A stretch of DNA of 64,000 nucleotides from an uncultured Dysosmobacter sp. GTDB taxonomy: Bacteria > Bacillota > Clostridia > Oscillospirales > Oscillospiraceae. The stretch lies in NCBI GenBank assembly GCA_934565855.1, contig CAKTIO010000001.1, positions 310,001 through 374,000 on the forward strand, written 5' to 3'. Position 1 is the first letter of the stretch. Every line of letters starts with the position of its first letter. The translations under genes and the position numbers were made by a program. Positions 9,740-18,837 of the stretch are shown here, piece by piece. The notes beneath the pieces were generated by a model, which did not search any database, had not been told where the DNA came from, and was given only the letters and a program-made list of their open reading frames with translations.

Positions 9740-9979
9740 TTATTTTCTCTTCTCCTTGATGTCCTGGTAAAGACCATACCCCAGAAAGGCGATTCCAACC
9801 ACCAAAGCAATGATCGCCGCGATTTTTAATGGACTGCCTACATATGTAAGTCCTGAGGAAAACAAACTATCATTCCACGATAGAACACCGTTCATGAAAA
9901 TCGCTGCTGCCAAATACCTGGTGGACATCAAAATTGCTGAAATCAGACAAAATACCGCACCGATCCCCTTATTATTCAT
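9740..9979 (-). CDS. Small two-helix membrane protein, unknown function
   Basis: A 79-residue product starting at the ATG at 9979, which is preceded on the minus strand by GGAGGCAGAAAA, a good ribosome-binding site. It has two hydrophobic segments, roughly residues 6-30 (GAVFCLISAILMSTRYLAAA) and 52-72 (IAAIIALVVGIAFLGYGLY), separated by a short polar loop, and a basic tail KEKRK that suggests a cytoplasmic C-terminus. I do not recognise the family. It stands alone between guaB and the antiporter operon. Confidence 0.6.
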   Translation of the reverse strand: MNNKGIGAVFCLISAILMSTRYLAAAIFMNGVLSWNDSLFSSGLTYVGSPLKIAAIIALVVGIAFLGYGLYQDIKEKRK

Positions 9980-10025
9980 TTTTCTGCCTCCATCCAGTTT
10001 ATTTATATTATTGGTAAATGATATC

Positions 10026-10064
10026 ACACCCTGATGCAGATTACAAGAATCTGCATCAGGGTGT
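10026..10064. repeat. Perfect 17-bp inverted repeat
   Basis: ACACCCTGATGCAGATT at 10026-10042 pairs perfectly with 10048-10064 around a 5-base loop. Neither strand has a clear U-run after it, so a terminator role is uncertain. It lies between the upstream region of the small membrane gene and the end of the antiporter operon. Confidence 0.6.
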
Positions 10065-10092
10065 CCGTGTTCCATGTATCCCCAAATGATGA

Positions 10093-10139
10093 AAACCCTC
10101 TGTAAAGGAAACAGCATTCCGTTCCTTTACAGAGGGTTT
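10093..10139 (-). terminator. Terminator of the antiporter operon
   Basis: An 18-bp perfect stem (10093-10110 with 10122-10139) has an 11-base loop. On the minus strand it is followed by a short TTTT. It lies just past the last antiporter gene, which ends at 10156. Confidence 0.7.
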
Positions 10140-10155
10140 CTATGTATGATACCTT

Positions 10156-12108
10156 TCAGAAAAGCTCTGACAGCAGATACAGCAGAATTGCCAGAAGTCC
10201 GACACCCGTCAGCAGCAGGTCAAAGGAGAAGGTCTCCGCCACTAGGATCCGGCGCGGCTTTTTGGCATAGGCGCCAAAATTAACCGTCTGCTTCGGCACG
10301 AAAATCCCCGGAGCATTGGTAAACAACAGCTTCTCGCCCAACAGAACCAGCCAGTCGCCCACCGAAGCGGCAGTCCGGGCACACAGCGCACCCAAAAAGC
10401 TCAGACAGCGCAGCGCCGGACGGTAAAGGGAATCCTCCAGATCCAGCCTTTCCGGCCACAGGTTTACATAGCACAAGCCGTCCGCACCTCTGCGGCACAG
10501 CACTGTCCGCACCACGCCGATATAGACAGCCGCGCCGATGCTCAGGGAAATCAGCGCCCCCTTCAGGTTGGTCCAGACAAAGTAATGAACGGCATGCCCC
10601 TCTGCCGCCGCCAGAAAGGCTCCTGCCCAGCGTGCCAAAGGCTCCATCGTCCAGCCGGGGGTCACCCCAAGTACGCCCATCACCAGCGCACCGATGGTCA
10701 GCGAGATCTGTGTAGGACGGGACATATAGTCCTGCACACCCAGCGGATGCTCCGCCGGACGCGCTTCCACAAAGACGCAGACAAACAGCTTGGTCATATA
10801 TGCCGCGGTCAAGCCGCCGGAGATCAAAAACAGCCATTCCACTACCTGGAAGGTCGTGGCTGCCTCTCCCAGATGATTCAGCTCATGGATATACTCCACA
10901 ATACTCTCATGCAGCAGCGTTTTGGAGACATAGCCGGAAAAACCCGGAACACCGGCAATGGACGCGCCGCCCATGAAGAAAATAATTTTCAGCCACGGCT
11001 TGTTTCTGCCCCAGCCCCGGATCTCATTCAGGTCCAGCGAGTGGTGGTTTCCCAGATAAATCACGCCAGCCGCCACAAACAGCAGCAGCTTGATCAGGGA
11101 GTGGTTCAGCATGTGCAGCACGGTACCCCATGCCGCCAGTGCATTTTCCGCGCCCAGATATCCCTGCATGGAAACTCCCAGCAGGATGAAGCCGATCTGT
11201 GACATGGAGGAGCACGCCAGCGTCCGCTTCAAATCAATGGAAAACAACGCCAGCACCGCGCCCAGCACCATTGTGACCGTTCCCAGCAACAACAGCAGCT
11301 GGTTCCAATCAGTGTCCGCCCACAAAAGGTACCGGGACACAACGAGGATGCCGAACACACCGGACTTGGTCAAAATTCCGGACAGCAGCGCGGACGCAGG
11401 CGCAGGCGCCACCGGATGTGCCTTGGGCAGCCAGATGTGCAGCGGGAACATTCCCGCCTTGGCGCCAAAGCCTACCAGACAGCAGACTCCCGCGCCCAGC
11501 AGCATGGGACGTTCCTGGACCGGCAGTTGTTGCACCAGCATCCGCATCTGGTCAAATTGCAATGTGCCGAACATCTGATACAGCAAAAACACACCGACCA
11601 GCAGGATCATGCCGCCGAACACGGCAATCGCCAGATAGGTCTGTCCGGCGCGCAGCGCCTTGGGCGTCTCGGGCCAGACCACCCACACCCAGGAGCTGAA
11701 GGACATGATCTCAAAGAAGACAAACAGCGTAAACAGGTCATCTGCCAGAAACACGCCCATCAGTGCTCCCAGCGTCATCAGCCAGAACAGGTAAAAGCGG
11801 TTGCAGTGCTCTGTTCCCGCGAAGTAAGCCTTACAGGGCAGAGAGGTCTCCATCCACAAAAACGCGGCAATCAGCGCCAGAAGTGTGTGAAAGCTTCCCG
11901 ATGCAAAGCGCAGACCCAGTCCGCACAGCCAGGGAACCGATGCCCTTCCCGGCAGCCACACCAGCAGCATCGCGCACAGCAGCTCTACCGCAGGGATGAT
12001 CCGGATGTAAAGGTCCCGCCACTTCCGGTCCCACTTCCGCAGCGGGTAGACCCAGAAGCAGGTCAGAATGGGAAAGAACACCAGAAATAACAGCAAACCC
12101 TGTCTCAT
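10156..12108 (-). CDS. Antiporter-like (NuoL/MrpA/MrpD family) subunit, 650 aa, fourth of four
   Basis: Polytopic membrane protein of the proton-translocating NADH-quinone oxidoreductase/Mrp family. Hallmarks are a glutamate in FVFFEIMSFSS, the TM7 lysine and following motif GFGAKAGMFPLHIWLPKAH, and the TM8 region HSLIKLLLFVAAG. It is about 150 residues longer than its three paralogues; the extra C-terminal part contains a further hydrophobic helix near the end (LLLTGVGLLAILLYLLSELF), as in NuoL- or MrpA-like subunits. Its ATG overlaps the stop of the preceding subunit as ATGA. It probably forms an ion-conducting channel of a membrane complex; the ion cannot be read from sequence. Confidence 0.9.
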   Translation of the reverse strand: MRQGLLLFLVFFPILTCFWVYPLRKWDRKWRDLYIRIIPAVELLCAMLLVWLPGRASVPWLCGLGLRFASGSFHTLLALIAAFLWMETSLPCKAYFAGTEHCNRFYLFWLMTLGALMGVFLADDLFTLFVFFEIMSFSSWVWVVWPETPKALRAGQTYLAIAVFGGMILLVGVFLLYQMFGTLQFDQMRMLVQQLPVQERPMLLGAGVCCLVGFGAKAGMFPLHIWLPKAHPVAPAPASALLSGILTKSGVFGILVVSRYLLWADTDWNQLLLLLGTVTMVLGAVLALFSIDLKRTLACSSMSQIGFILLGVSMQGYLGAENALAAWGTVLHMLNHSLIKLLLFVAAGVIYLGNHHSLDLNEIRGWGRNKPWLKIIFFMGGASIAGVPGFSGYVSKTLLHESIVEYIHELNHLGEAATTFQVVEWLFLISGGLTAAYMTKLFVCVFVEARPAEHPLGVQDYMSRPTQISLTIGALVMGVLGVTPGWTMEPLARWAGAFLAAAEGHAVHYFVWTNLKGALISLSIGAAVYIGVVRTVLCRRGADGLCYVNLWPERLDLEDSLYRPALRCLSFLGALCARTAASVGDWLVLLGEKLLFTNAPGIFVPKQTVNFGAYAKKPRRILVAETFSFDLLLTGVGLLAILLYLLSELF

Positions 12109-13607
12109 CCCATCCCTCCTAACCGGACTCCCGCAGCCACCATCTGCAAAAACGCGATCAGCCGGGAGGAATTCAGCGCCAACAGCACTCCTGCCGCTGT
12201 CAAAACCACCAGCGGGACCGTCATTCTCTTTCCCGGATCATGGATCCGGCTCAGCGTCTCCGTATCCAGCTCACCCACCGGATAGTACGCCCGCACGATG
12301 ACCGTCATCAGATAAAGCGTTGTCAGCAGCGTGGAGAGGATCAGCGCTGCGATGCCCAGATACGCCAGCGGTATCCCTGTATCCACCGCCGCATAGGCAA
12401 TCATCCATTTTCCGTCAAAGCCGCCCAGCGGGGGCATGCCGATCAGCGCCAACGAGGACACGGTGAAGGCGGCAAACACCACCGGCATCCGGCTTCCCAT
12501 GCCCTCCAGCTCGTATACATACTGCCGCCCGCACTTCACCAAAATCGCGCCGGCACAGGCAAACAGCGTGATCTTAATGACCGCGTGGTAAACCATGTGG
12601 GTCAAAGCGCCGGTCAAGCCAGCAGGCGTCATCAGCGTCAGGGCAAACAGAATATAGCTGAGATTGGAAACCGTGGAAAACGCCAGCCGGCGTTTCAGAT
12701 GCGGCGTCCGCAGCGCCCGGGCGGAACCATAGACAATGGTCACGATGGTCGCCGCCATCACGATGGTCTGTGCAAACGTCCCCCGCAAAAAATTTGCCCC
12801 AAAGCCGTAATAAATCAGGCGCATCACCGCGAAGGCTCCCGCCTTGACCACCGCAACGGCATGCAGCAGCGCGGAAACCGGCGTCGGTGCGACGGAGGCA
12901 TCCGGCAGCCAGCCATAAAAGGGGAAAATTGCCGCCTTGACGCCAAAGCCGAAGAAGGAGCAAACGAATACCCACAGCAGGATATTCCTGGTGCTCTCAG
13001 GAAGGGACGGGTCCAGCACTCCACCATAGGTGAAGTCCACCGTTGTGCCATAGTGCATCAGAAATACCATACCGATAAACGCAAACGCCGCGCCGGAAAG
13101 AGAATACACCAGATATTTTCTTCCCGCATACTGCGCCGTTTCATCCATCTCGTGCATCACCAGCGGCAGCGTCGCCAGTGTCAGCAACTCATAAAACAGG
13201 TAAAGCGACAGGAAATCCTCCGAAAACGCGATGCCCAGCACAATGCCGTAAGCAATCAGCCAGAAGCCGAAAAACCGGTTTTCGTGTCCTTCATGCTCCA
13301 TGTATTCGATGGAATACATCGTGATCAGCGGCCACAGCACTGCCACGATGGAGCCGTATACCATCGATGCACCGTCAATGCGCATGGATATGGACAGCCA
13401 GGTGGAAAAACGCACCAGACGGCATGCCAGCAGGTCTCCACCATAGCGGTAGGTCAGGAAAATGGAGGTCAGCGTCATTGCCGTTGTCACACACACGGCA
13501 GCCATCAGATAAAGGTTACGGGCGCGGGACCGCTCCGGTCTCCATATCAACAGCCCCAATCCGGTCAGCATGGGAAAAATCAGATTGACCGCCAGAAAAA
13601 CCTGCAT
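12105..13607 (-). CDS. Antiporter-like (MrpD/NuoN family) subunit, 500 aa, third of four
   Basis: Membrane protein of the same antiporter family. The core motifs are YLFYELLTLATLPLVMHE (TM5 Glu), GFGVKAAIFPFYGWLPDA (TM7 Lys) and YHAVIKITLFACAG. The histidine of the usual LPxAH motif is replaced here by serine (LPDASVAPTPVSAL), as in several MrpD-like proteins. An AAAGGAGGGA Shine-Dalgarno precedes the ATG at 13607. It follows the second antiporter-like subunit after 39 bases and overlaps the fourth. Confidence 0.9.
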   Translation of the reverse strand: MQVFLAVNLIFPMLTGLGLLIWRPERSRARNLYLMAAVCVTTAMTLTSIFLTYRYGGDLLACRLVRFSTWLSISMRIDGASMVYGSIVAVLWPLITMYSIEYMEHEGHENRFFGFWLIAYGIVLGIAFSEDFLSLYLFYELLTLATLPLVMHEMDETAQYAGRKYLVYSLSGAAFAFIGMVFLMHYGTTVDFTYGGVLDPSLPESTRNILLWVFVCSFFGFGVKAAIFPFYGWLPDASVAPTPVSALLHAVAVVKAGAFAVMRLIYYGFGANFLRGTFAQTIVMAATIVTIVYGSARALRTPHLKRRLAFSTVSNLSYILFALTLMTPAGLTGALTHMVYHAVIKITLFACAGAILVKCGRQYVYELEGMGSRMPVVFAAFTVSSLALIGMPPLGGFDGKWMIAYAAVDTGIPLAYLGIAALILSTLLTTLYLMTVIVRAYYPVGELDTETLSRIHDPGKRMTVPLVVLTAAGVLLALNSSRLIAFLQMVAAGVRLGGMG

Positions 13608-13646
13608 CCCGTTCCCTCCTTTCTTTTTACATCAGTTTTCATGGAT

Positions 13647-15092
13647 TCAAGCAAGCCCTGCCGTGACCAAACGGATCACCGCCGCCAACGGCTCTGGGAA
13701 CAGTCCCAGCAGCACGGAAAGCGCCGCGAAGATCATCATCGGCACCGTCATTTTCAAGCCGACCTCTTTCCGCTCGGCGATGTAGTCGCTGCCAGGGAAG
13801 AAGCCACCGGAAACGATGGGCAGCAGGTATCCCGCTGTCAGCAATGCAGAGGCGATCAGCGCCGCCACACCCCACGCACCTGCCCAGGCGATCCCGCTGG
13901 AGAGTCCCGCGTTTACCAGATACCACTTGGAGACAAAGCCGCTCATGGGCGGAATGCCGATCAGGGACAACGCCGCCAGCGTAAAGCACCACATGGTCAC
14001 CGGCATCCGCTTTCCGATTCCTCTCAGCTGGTCCACTCGGTTGAAATTGGTAGACAGAATGATGGCGCCCGCCGCCAGAAACAGCGTATCCTTTGCCAGT
14101 GCGTGAAACACCACCTGCATCAGTGCGCCCCGCAGCCCCTCTCCGGTCAACAGAAACAGTCCGAACAGCACATAGGACACCTGGGAGACTGTGGAATAGG
14201 CAAGCCGCTTTTTAAACTGCTGCTCCCGCAGCGCCAGCATGGAACCCACAAATACCGTTGCCAGCGCCAGCACCAGCAGCACGCTCTGTGCCCAGGTCCC
14301 CCGCAAAAAGTCCACGCCAAACAGGTAGTAGGTCACCCGGATGATCGCCAGAACACCGCCCTTGGTGATCACACCGGACAGCACCGCGGATGCGGGCGCA
14401 GGCGCCACCGGATGCGCGGTGGGCAGCCATGCCTGCATGGGCATCATGCCTGCCTTTGCACCAAAGCCCACCACCATAACGAACCACACCAGCACCAGCA
14501 TGGAGCCGTGCCATTCCGCCCGGGTAAGATCCAGCGTTCCCCCAGGTCTGAAATTCGGCAGCGCCGTATAATAGGAGAGGAAGAAATATCCCGCCAGCGC
14601 CATACCCGCGCCAAAGACAGAGTATCCCAGATACTTGAAGCCTGCCCGGCGCGCCGCTGGAACAGCGTTGTGCAGCACCAGCGGCATGGTGATCAGGGAC
14701 ATCATTTCAAAAAACATATACATGGTAATGAAGTTGTGCGCCTGCGCCAGCCCCATCAAAATTCCCAGAGTTATGGTGTAAATCCCCTCAAACTGCCGCT
14801 CTCCGCCGGTATGGCGCAGATAGGGCAGGGAGAACACCGACACTGGAATCCAGATGCAGACTGTCAGCACCATGAAAAACTTTGCCAGTCCGTCGTTGCG
14901 CAGGCACAGGCGGAGACTGCCCTCAATGGTCATCAAATCCACGGTTTGCTCCGGGGAGACACAGACCCCCAGCACACACAGCGCCGTCAGGGCGAACAGC
15001 GTCAGCATCCACCGGTTTCGGACCTGTTCATTTGTTTGCCGGAAGACAAATATGCCTCCTATGATCGGCAGCAGAATCGGCAGCAACAGCAA
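13647..15092 (-). CDS. Antiporter-like (MrpD/NuoM family) subunit, 481 aa, second of four
   Basis: Integral membrane antiporter subunit. Motifs are YMFFEMMSLITMPLVLHN, GFGAKAGMMPMQAWLPTAH and FHALAKDTLFLAAGAI. No in-frame ATG is suitably placed; the best start is a TTG at 15092, seven bases after GAGGTG on the minus strand, giving an N-terminus LLLPILLPIIGGIFVF that fits the first helix. The four large subunits are mutually related and probably arose by duplication, as in complex I and Mrp. Confidence 0.88.
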   Translation of the reverse strand: MLLLPILLPIIGGIFVFRQTNEQVRNRWMLTLFALTALCVLGVCVSPEQTVDLMTIEGSLRLCLRNDGLAKFFMVLTVCIWIPVSVFSLPYLRHTGGERQFEGIYTITLGILMGLAQAHNFITMYMFFEMMSLITMPLVLHNAVPAARRAGFKYLGYSVFGAGMALAGYFFLSYYTALPNFRPGGTLDLTRAEWHGSMLVLVWFVMVVGFGAKAGMMPMQAWLPTAHPVAPAPASAVLSGVITKGGVLAIIRVTYYLFGVDFLRGTWAQSVLLVLALATVFVGSMLALREQQFKKRLAYSTVSQVSYVLFGLFLLTGEGLRGALMQVVFHALAKDTLFLAAGAIILSTNFNRVDQLRGIGKRMPVTMWCFTLAALSLIGIPPMSGFVSKWYLVNAGLSSGIAWAGAWGVAALIASALLTAGYLLPIVSGGFFPGSDYIAERKEVGLKMTVPMMIFAALSVLLGLFPEPLAAVIRLVTAGLA

Positions 15093-15120
15093 TATTACGC
15101 ACCTCGTTGATCAATTTTGT

Positions 15121-16635
15121 TTACATGAGCAAAAGTCCCGCGCTGATGACATTGACGATGGGATGATAGAAAATTCCCAAAATCAGCACCGCCGCGATCA
15201 GAATGACCGCTGCTGTTGTAAAGCGCCAGTCCTTCTGCTGCTCTTCCTCCGTTGCCGTGGCAAGGATCCGTTCCTGAAGCTCCTGCGGTGTTGCCGACCA
15301 GATCGCCAGCAGCGCCGGAATGTAGTACAGGGCGTTCAGCACCGTGGACAGCGCAATGGCAAGCAGCACCAGCACCATCCGGCTGCTGTCCAGCGAGGCA
15401 TTTGCAAAGTACAGCTTTGAAACAAAGCCGCCGAACAGCGGAATGCCGATCATGGACAGCGCGCCCACTGTAAAGCCCACGCCCGCTACAATATCCCGGT
15501 AGGCACTGCCCTTCAGGTTCCGCAGCGCCCTGCGGTGTCCCGTTACCGCACTGAGCCTGCCCGCGCAGACAAACAGCAGCGGCTTGCAGCACGCATGGAC
15601 CAGCATATGGAAGCAGGACGCCAGCATTCCCGCATCAGTCCCCAAGCCGAAGCCCATGAAAATATATCCGATCTGTGCCACAGAGGAGTAGGCAAGCATC
15701 CGCTTGATGTGATGCTCCCGAATGGCGGAAATAGAGCCCAGGATCATTCCCAGGATGCCTGTCGCCAGGAACACATCCACAATTCCGGTTTCTCTCAGCA
15801 GCGGAATGGTAAACACCCGCACGATCAGTGTGATCAGCAGCGCGATATAGCCCTTCAGCACCAGACCCGAGAGGATGGCAGAGGAGGCTGTGGTCGCGCC
15901 GCCATGAGCGTCCGGAAGCCACTGGTGGAAGGGGAACATTGCCGACTTTACGCCCAATCCCGCCGCCATCAGACCAATGGAAACCGTCAGCGTCACAGGA
16001 TAGCCGCCGGACATGCTCAGACGCAGCACCGCGCTGGACAGCGCCGGCATCATCAGATAGCCTGTAATGCTGATCAGCAGCGTCAGTCCGATCAAAAACA
16101 GTCCGGAACCCAGCAGGCTCATAAACAGATACCGGATGGTGGCGATCAGGTTGGGACCCGTGTCCTTCGCCATGACCATTGCACAGGCGGCAATGGTGCT
16201 GATCTCAATAAACACATAGCCTGTAAAAATATCGTTGGTATAGGTCAGCGCCAGCAGGGATGCCAGCGTCAGGTCCACCATCGTAAAATACATCGGCTGC
16301 TTCTGCGGCAGAATGTCATGGAACAGGTCCCGGGAGCCGCCCAGAAGGGACAGTGCCATCACGCCGCCGAACACCAGCGACAGCAGCCCCTGCCAGGGAC
16401 CCACCTTAATGGCGTTTCCGATCAACGCCGGAAACCGTCCCATTGTGTAGATATAGCTGGTATCGCGGACCACGCTGTCATACAGCACCGCCGCGGAAAG
16501 CACCGCCACCACCGTGGAGACCGACAGGCTCATCCGGTAGGCAGTCCGACCGTCCCGGACCACGGCGCTGAGAATACCGGAGATGATTGCAAGGAAAATA
16601 CAGAAGAAAGGGAAGTTTTCCACAAATGACCGCAT
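15121..16635 (-). CDS. mrpD: Mrp antiporter subunit D-like (MbhH-like), first of four
   Basis: A 504-residue polytopic membrane protein. Key segments are YVFIEISTIAACAMV (TM5 Glu), GLGVKSAMFPFHQWLPDAH (TM7 Lys) and VHACCKPLLFVCAG. AGGAGG lies seven bases before the ATG at 16635; a GTG three bases earlier is possible. The start overlaps the mrpC stop, the position MrpD/MbhH occupies in canonical operons. Predicted to exchange cations for protons as part of the complex encoded by this operon. Confidence 0.92.
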   Translation of the reverse strand: MRSFVENFPFFCIFLAIISGILSAVVRDGRTAYRMSLSVSTVVAVLSAAVLYDSVVRDTSYIYTMGRFPALIGNAIKVGPWQGLLSLVFGGVMALSLLGGSRDLFHDILPQKQPMYFTMVDLTLASLLALTYTNDIFTGYVFIEISTIAACAMVMAKDTGPNLIATIRYLFMSLLGSGLFLIGLTLLISITGYLMMPALSSAVLRLSMSGGYPVTLTVSIGLMAAGLGVKSAMFPFHQWLPDAHGGATTASSAILSGLVLKGYIALLITLIVRVFTIPLLRETGIVDVFLATGILGMILGSISAIREHHIKRMLAYSSVAQIGYIFMGFGLGTDAGMLASCFHMLVHACCKPLLFVCAGRLSAVTGHRRALRNLKGSAYRDIVAGVGFTVGALSMIGIPLFGGFVSKLYFANASLDSSRMVLVLLAIALSTVLNALYYIPALLAIWSATPQELQERILATATEEEQQKDWRFTTAAVILIAAVLILGIFYHPIVNVISAGLLLM

Positions 16636-17009
16636 CACTCGTCCTCCTTCTTTTCCTTTTCCAAAAGCTCATCCAGCTCGATGGTGCCATACCGGTGGTA
16701 GATTCGCTGGATCAGCGCAAGGGAAAACGCCGTAATGCTGACAGACACCACGATTCCCGTCAGCACCAGACCGCTGGGAATGGGATTGATATACGCGGAG
16801 GCAGAGGCCGTTCCCTCTCCAACGATGGGCGCGGAATGTCCCTCGATGTATCCCAGAGACGCCAGCAGCAAAAATACGGCGGAGTCCATAATATTGAAGC
16901 CCACCACCTTTTTCAGCAGGTTTTTCTGTGTCAGCACATTAAAAAAGCCCGTGCCGAACAGAATCACCGCTGTGATGGCAAACCGGTTTTGAAGGATCTC
17001 CTGCAGCAT
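16635..17009 (-). CDS. mrpC: Mrp antiporter subunit C (NuoK-like)
   Basis: About 124 residues with three hydrophobic helices. It is NuoK-like: GFNIMDSAVFLLLASLGY in the middle, and IPSGLVLTGIVVSVSITAFSL carrying the conserved last-helix pattern. The ATG at 17009 is spaced nine bases from GAGGGGA; a GTG at 17018 is an alternative but sits almost on the Shine-Dalgarno. The C-terminus is highly charged (EKEKKEDE). It lies between mrpB and mrpD as in Mrp and Mbh operons. Confidence 0.9.
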   Translation of the reverse strand: MLQEILQNRFAITAVILFGTGFFNVLTQKNLLKKVVGFNIMDSAVFLLLASLGYIEGHSAPIVGEGTASASAYINPIPSGLVLTGIVVSVSITAFSLALIQRIYHRYGTIELDELLEKEKKEDE

Positions 17010-17057
17010 CTCTCTCACTCCCCTCAGGATGGTTTTTTCCTTTCTGACGCCGGGTCT

Positions 17058-17951
17058 TCAAATTTCACCCCGGTCAAACAGCGCATAAAAGCCGTACATC
17101 GTACACGCCACCACCAAGCCCACGGCAAAGTCAATGGGCATGCTCAGATGAACCGAGCTTTCCAACTGGTTAGCGCCCATAAAGATATAATAGCCGTACA
17201 AAAGGGCATACAGCAGCAATCCAAAGGTGCGGACCGCAGCGTAGACCCGGGCATTGAAAAAGCGCCGCAGCTCCGTCTGTCCAAAGGACGCAGTAAACAG
17301 AATCAGACCGCAGCCCAAAATGGTGCCTCCGGAAAAGCCGCCGCCCGGCGATACCTCGCCGTTCACCAGTACATAAATGGCAAACAGGAATAAAAACGGG
17401 ATCAGCAGACGGGATGCCTGCCGTAAAATCACGTCACTATGGTTCCGCTCAATCAGATCCTCCTGCCGCAGCCTTTGCAGGTCCCGTTCATCCACATTCT
17501 TTTCGTCCCGCTGAAGCAGGATCATCACACTGGTCACCGCCAGAAACAGCACACAGCTTTCACCCAGCGTATCAAAGCCGCGGTAGGACAAAATCATGCC
17601 TGTCACAGCGTTGGTGGCACCGGTCTCTTCTCTTGTATTCTCCAGATAATGCTCCGCGACCTCGTTATGAATGGGGTTTTCCGCATCGCCAAAGTCCGGC
17701 ATTCCCAGCACAGCTGTCAGCAGCACGGCAATCAGCAGCACACTGATGACCGCCGCGCCGATGGGATACCAGTTCAGGAACCGGCGCAGGCGGTGCTTTT
17801 CCCGCTTTTCATGCTCCTCCTCCGAGGTCTGCGCCCGGGGTCCCCGCCGCTTTTCCATGATGAACAGCGTCTGGTCCTTGGGTTCCTTTTCACCGTTGAC
17901 CCAGGTGATGAACTGCGCCATGCGCGTTTTCTTTTCGTCCGCCTTACTCAT
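17058..17951 (-). CDS. mrpB: MbhE-like plus MrpB fusion subunit
   Basis: A 297-residue membrane protein in two parts. After a charged, probably cytoplasmic N-terminus, residues about 60-150 resemble MbhE or the end of MrpA, with the signature YRGFDTLGE. The C-terminal half is a MnhB/MrpB domain with VNGEVSPGGGFSGGTIL. Archaeal Mbh operons encode these as separate MbhE and MbhF; here they are one chain. The start overlaps the end of the DUF4040 gene by eight bases. The long charged N-terminal stretch (KKTR to KREKHRLRR) is unusual for MrpB. Confidence 0.88.
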   Translation of the reverse strand: MSKADEKKTRMAQFITWVNGEKEPKDQTLFIMEKRRGPRAQTSEEEHEKREKHRLRRFLNWYPIGAAVISVLLIAVLLTAVLGMPDFGDAENPIHNEVAEHYLENTREETGATNAVTGMILSYRGFDTLGESCVLFLAVTSVMILLQRDEKNVDERDLQRLRQEDLIERNHSDVILRQASRLLIPFLFLFAIYVLVNGEVSPGGGFSGGTILGCGLILFTASFGQTELRRFFNARVYAAVRTFGLLLYALLYGYYIFMGANQLESSVHLSMPIDFAVGLVVACTMYGFYALFDRGEI

Positions 17952-18195
17952 CCTTCGTTCCCTTCAGCGCATGGATCTTTTTCAGTGTCAGGAAAAACAG
18001 GATGCTGCTGACGCCCGCGCCGACAGCCGCCTCCGTGATCGCCAGGTCCGGGCTTTGCAGCAGGCTCCACAGCACTGCCATCATCACGGAAAACGCCATA
18101 TAAACGATCACCGTGGACAGCAAGCGTTTGCAAAGCGGCGCCGCCACTGCCGTTACGATCAGTCCCAGCAGCAGGATATATTCCAAAACACTCAT
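17944..18195 (-). CDS. DUF4040/MbhD-like antiporter subunit
   Basis: An 83-residue, three-helix membrane protein. VIVYMAFSVMMAVLWSLL and the following SPDLAITEAAVGAGVSS are the DUF4040 (MbhD, MrpA C-terminal) signature. The ATG at 18195 follows GGAGGAGAAGCG. In Mrp systems this segment is part of the long MrpA subunit; in Mbh-type systems it is a separate gene between the G/MbhC and MbhE genes, exactly as here. Confidence 0.88.
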   Translation of the reverse strand: MSVLEYILLLGLIVTAVAAPLCKRLLSTVIVYMAFSVMMAVLWSLLQSPDLAITEAAVGAGVSSILFFLTLKKIHALKGTKDE

Positions 18196-18515
18196 CGCTT
18201 CTCCTCCCGGCACTCATTTTGGAGCTTCTGCACCGTCATGACCTCCATGTCCGCGATCAAATGGCTGGACACAGGACTGGTCAGCCACAGGAACAAGAAA
18301 ATCAGCAGCGTCTTTGCCGCCGGCAGGGACCAGCCGTGCAGCAGAATCAGCCCGATCAGAATGCAGAAAATTCCCAGCGCGTCTCCCACAGCCGCCGCGT
18401 GCATCCGGTTCAGCACATAGTCAAAGCGGTACAGTCCCAGAACAGCGGTGAAAAACACAAACAATCCAAACAGCAGCAGGGCAAGCCCTACTACCGACAC
18501 CACATCAGCGATCAT
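18192..18515 (-). CDS. mrpG: Mrp antiporter subunit G
   Basis: A 107-residue, three-helix membrane protein. LGLYRFDYVLNRMHAAAVGD is the MrpG/MnhG/MbhC core and the LTSPVSSHLIA segment is also characteristic. The ATG at 18515 overlaps the mrpF stop and follows GGAGGGAG. No function separable from the complex is known. Confidence 0.93.
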   Translation of the reverse strand: MIADVVSVVGLALLLFGLFVFFTAVLGLYRFDYVLNRMHAAAVGDALGIFCILIGLILLHGWSLPAAKTLLIFLFLWLTSPVSSHLIADMEVMTVQKLQNECREEKR

Positions 18516-18834
18516 TCTGTTCTCCCTCCGTCCTCTTCTGTACCCTCCGGCTCTGCTGCTTGCGCAGCTGGCGCACTGTGACCAGCCTGTGCAGCACCAC
18601 CACCGTTAAAAAGCTCAGCAGTGCGTAGATCAGCGCCACGTCCGTCAGATAGTCCTCATGGTAATATACCGACAAAATGCAGATGATCGCCACCACCATC
18701 GTGTTGATCACGTTCACGGCAATGACCCGGTCCGTATACCGGGGTCCCAGAATCGCCCGGACCAGCGCCGCGAAAACCAGAAGTGCCAGCGCCACCGCCG
18801 CACCCATCAAAATCGTTTGCCGAATGGATTCCAC
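18505..18834 (-). CDS. mrpF: Mrp antiporter subunit F
   Basis: A 109-residue, three-helix protein; LGPRYTDRVIAVNVINTMVV is the MrpF/MbhB signature, and the adjoining DVALIYALLSFL helix is typical. It starts at a GTG (18834) after AGGAG, three bases past the mrpE stop, and overlaps mrpG. The C-terminus is basic and cytoplasmic. Confidence 0.93.
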   Translation of the reverse strand: MESIRQTILMGAAVALALLVFAALVRAILGPRYTDRVIAVNVINTMVVAIICILSVYYHEDYLTDVALIYALLSFLTVVVLHRLVTVRQLRKQQSRRVQKRTEGEQNDR

Positions 18835-18837
18835 GGC

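Noticed and set aside
10026-10139. CRISPR or IS terminal repeats
   Set aside because: The two hairpins differ in sequence, there is no spacer array, and there is no transposase anywhere in the window.
12240-15110. A 956-codon plus-strand frame across the antiporter genes
   Set aside because: Its translation is rich in His, Gln and Arg, typical of the complement of hydrophobic coding DNA. The minus-strand genes are clear.
17948-18217. Second overlapping frame in the DUF4040 gene region
   Set aside because: It lacks hydrophobic helices and conserved motifs; the 17944-18195 frame carries the DUF4040 signature and a good ribosome-binding site.
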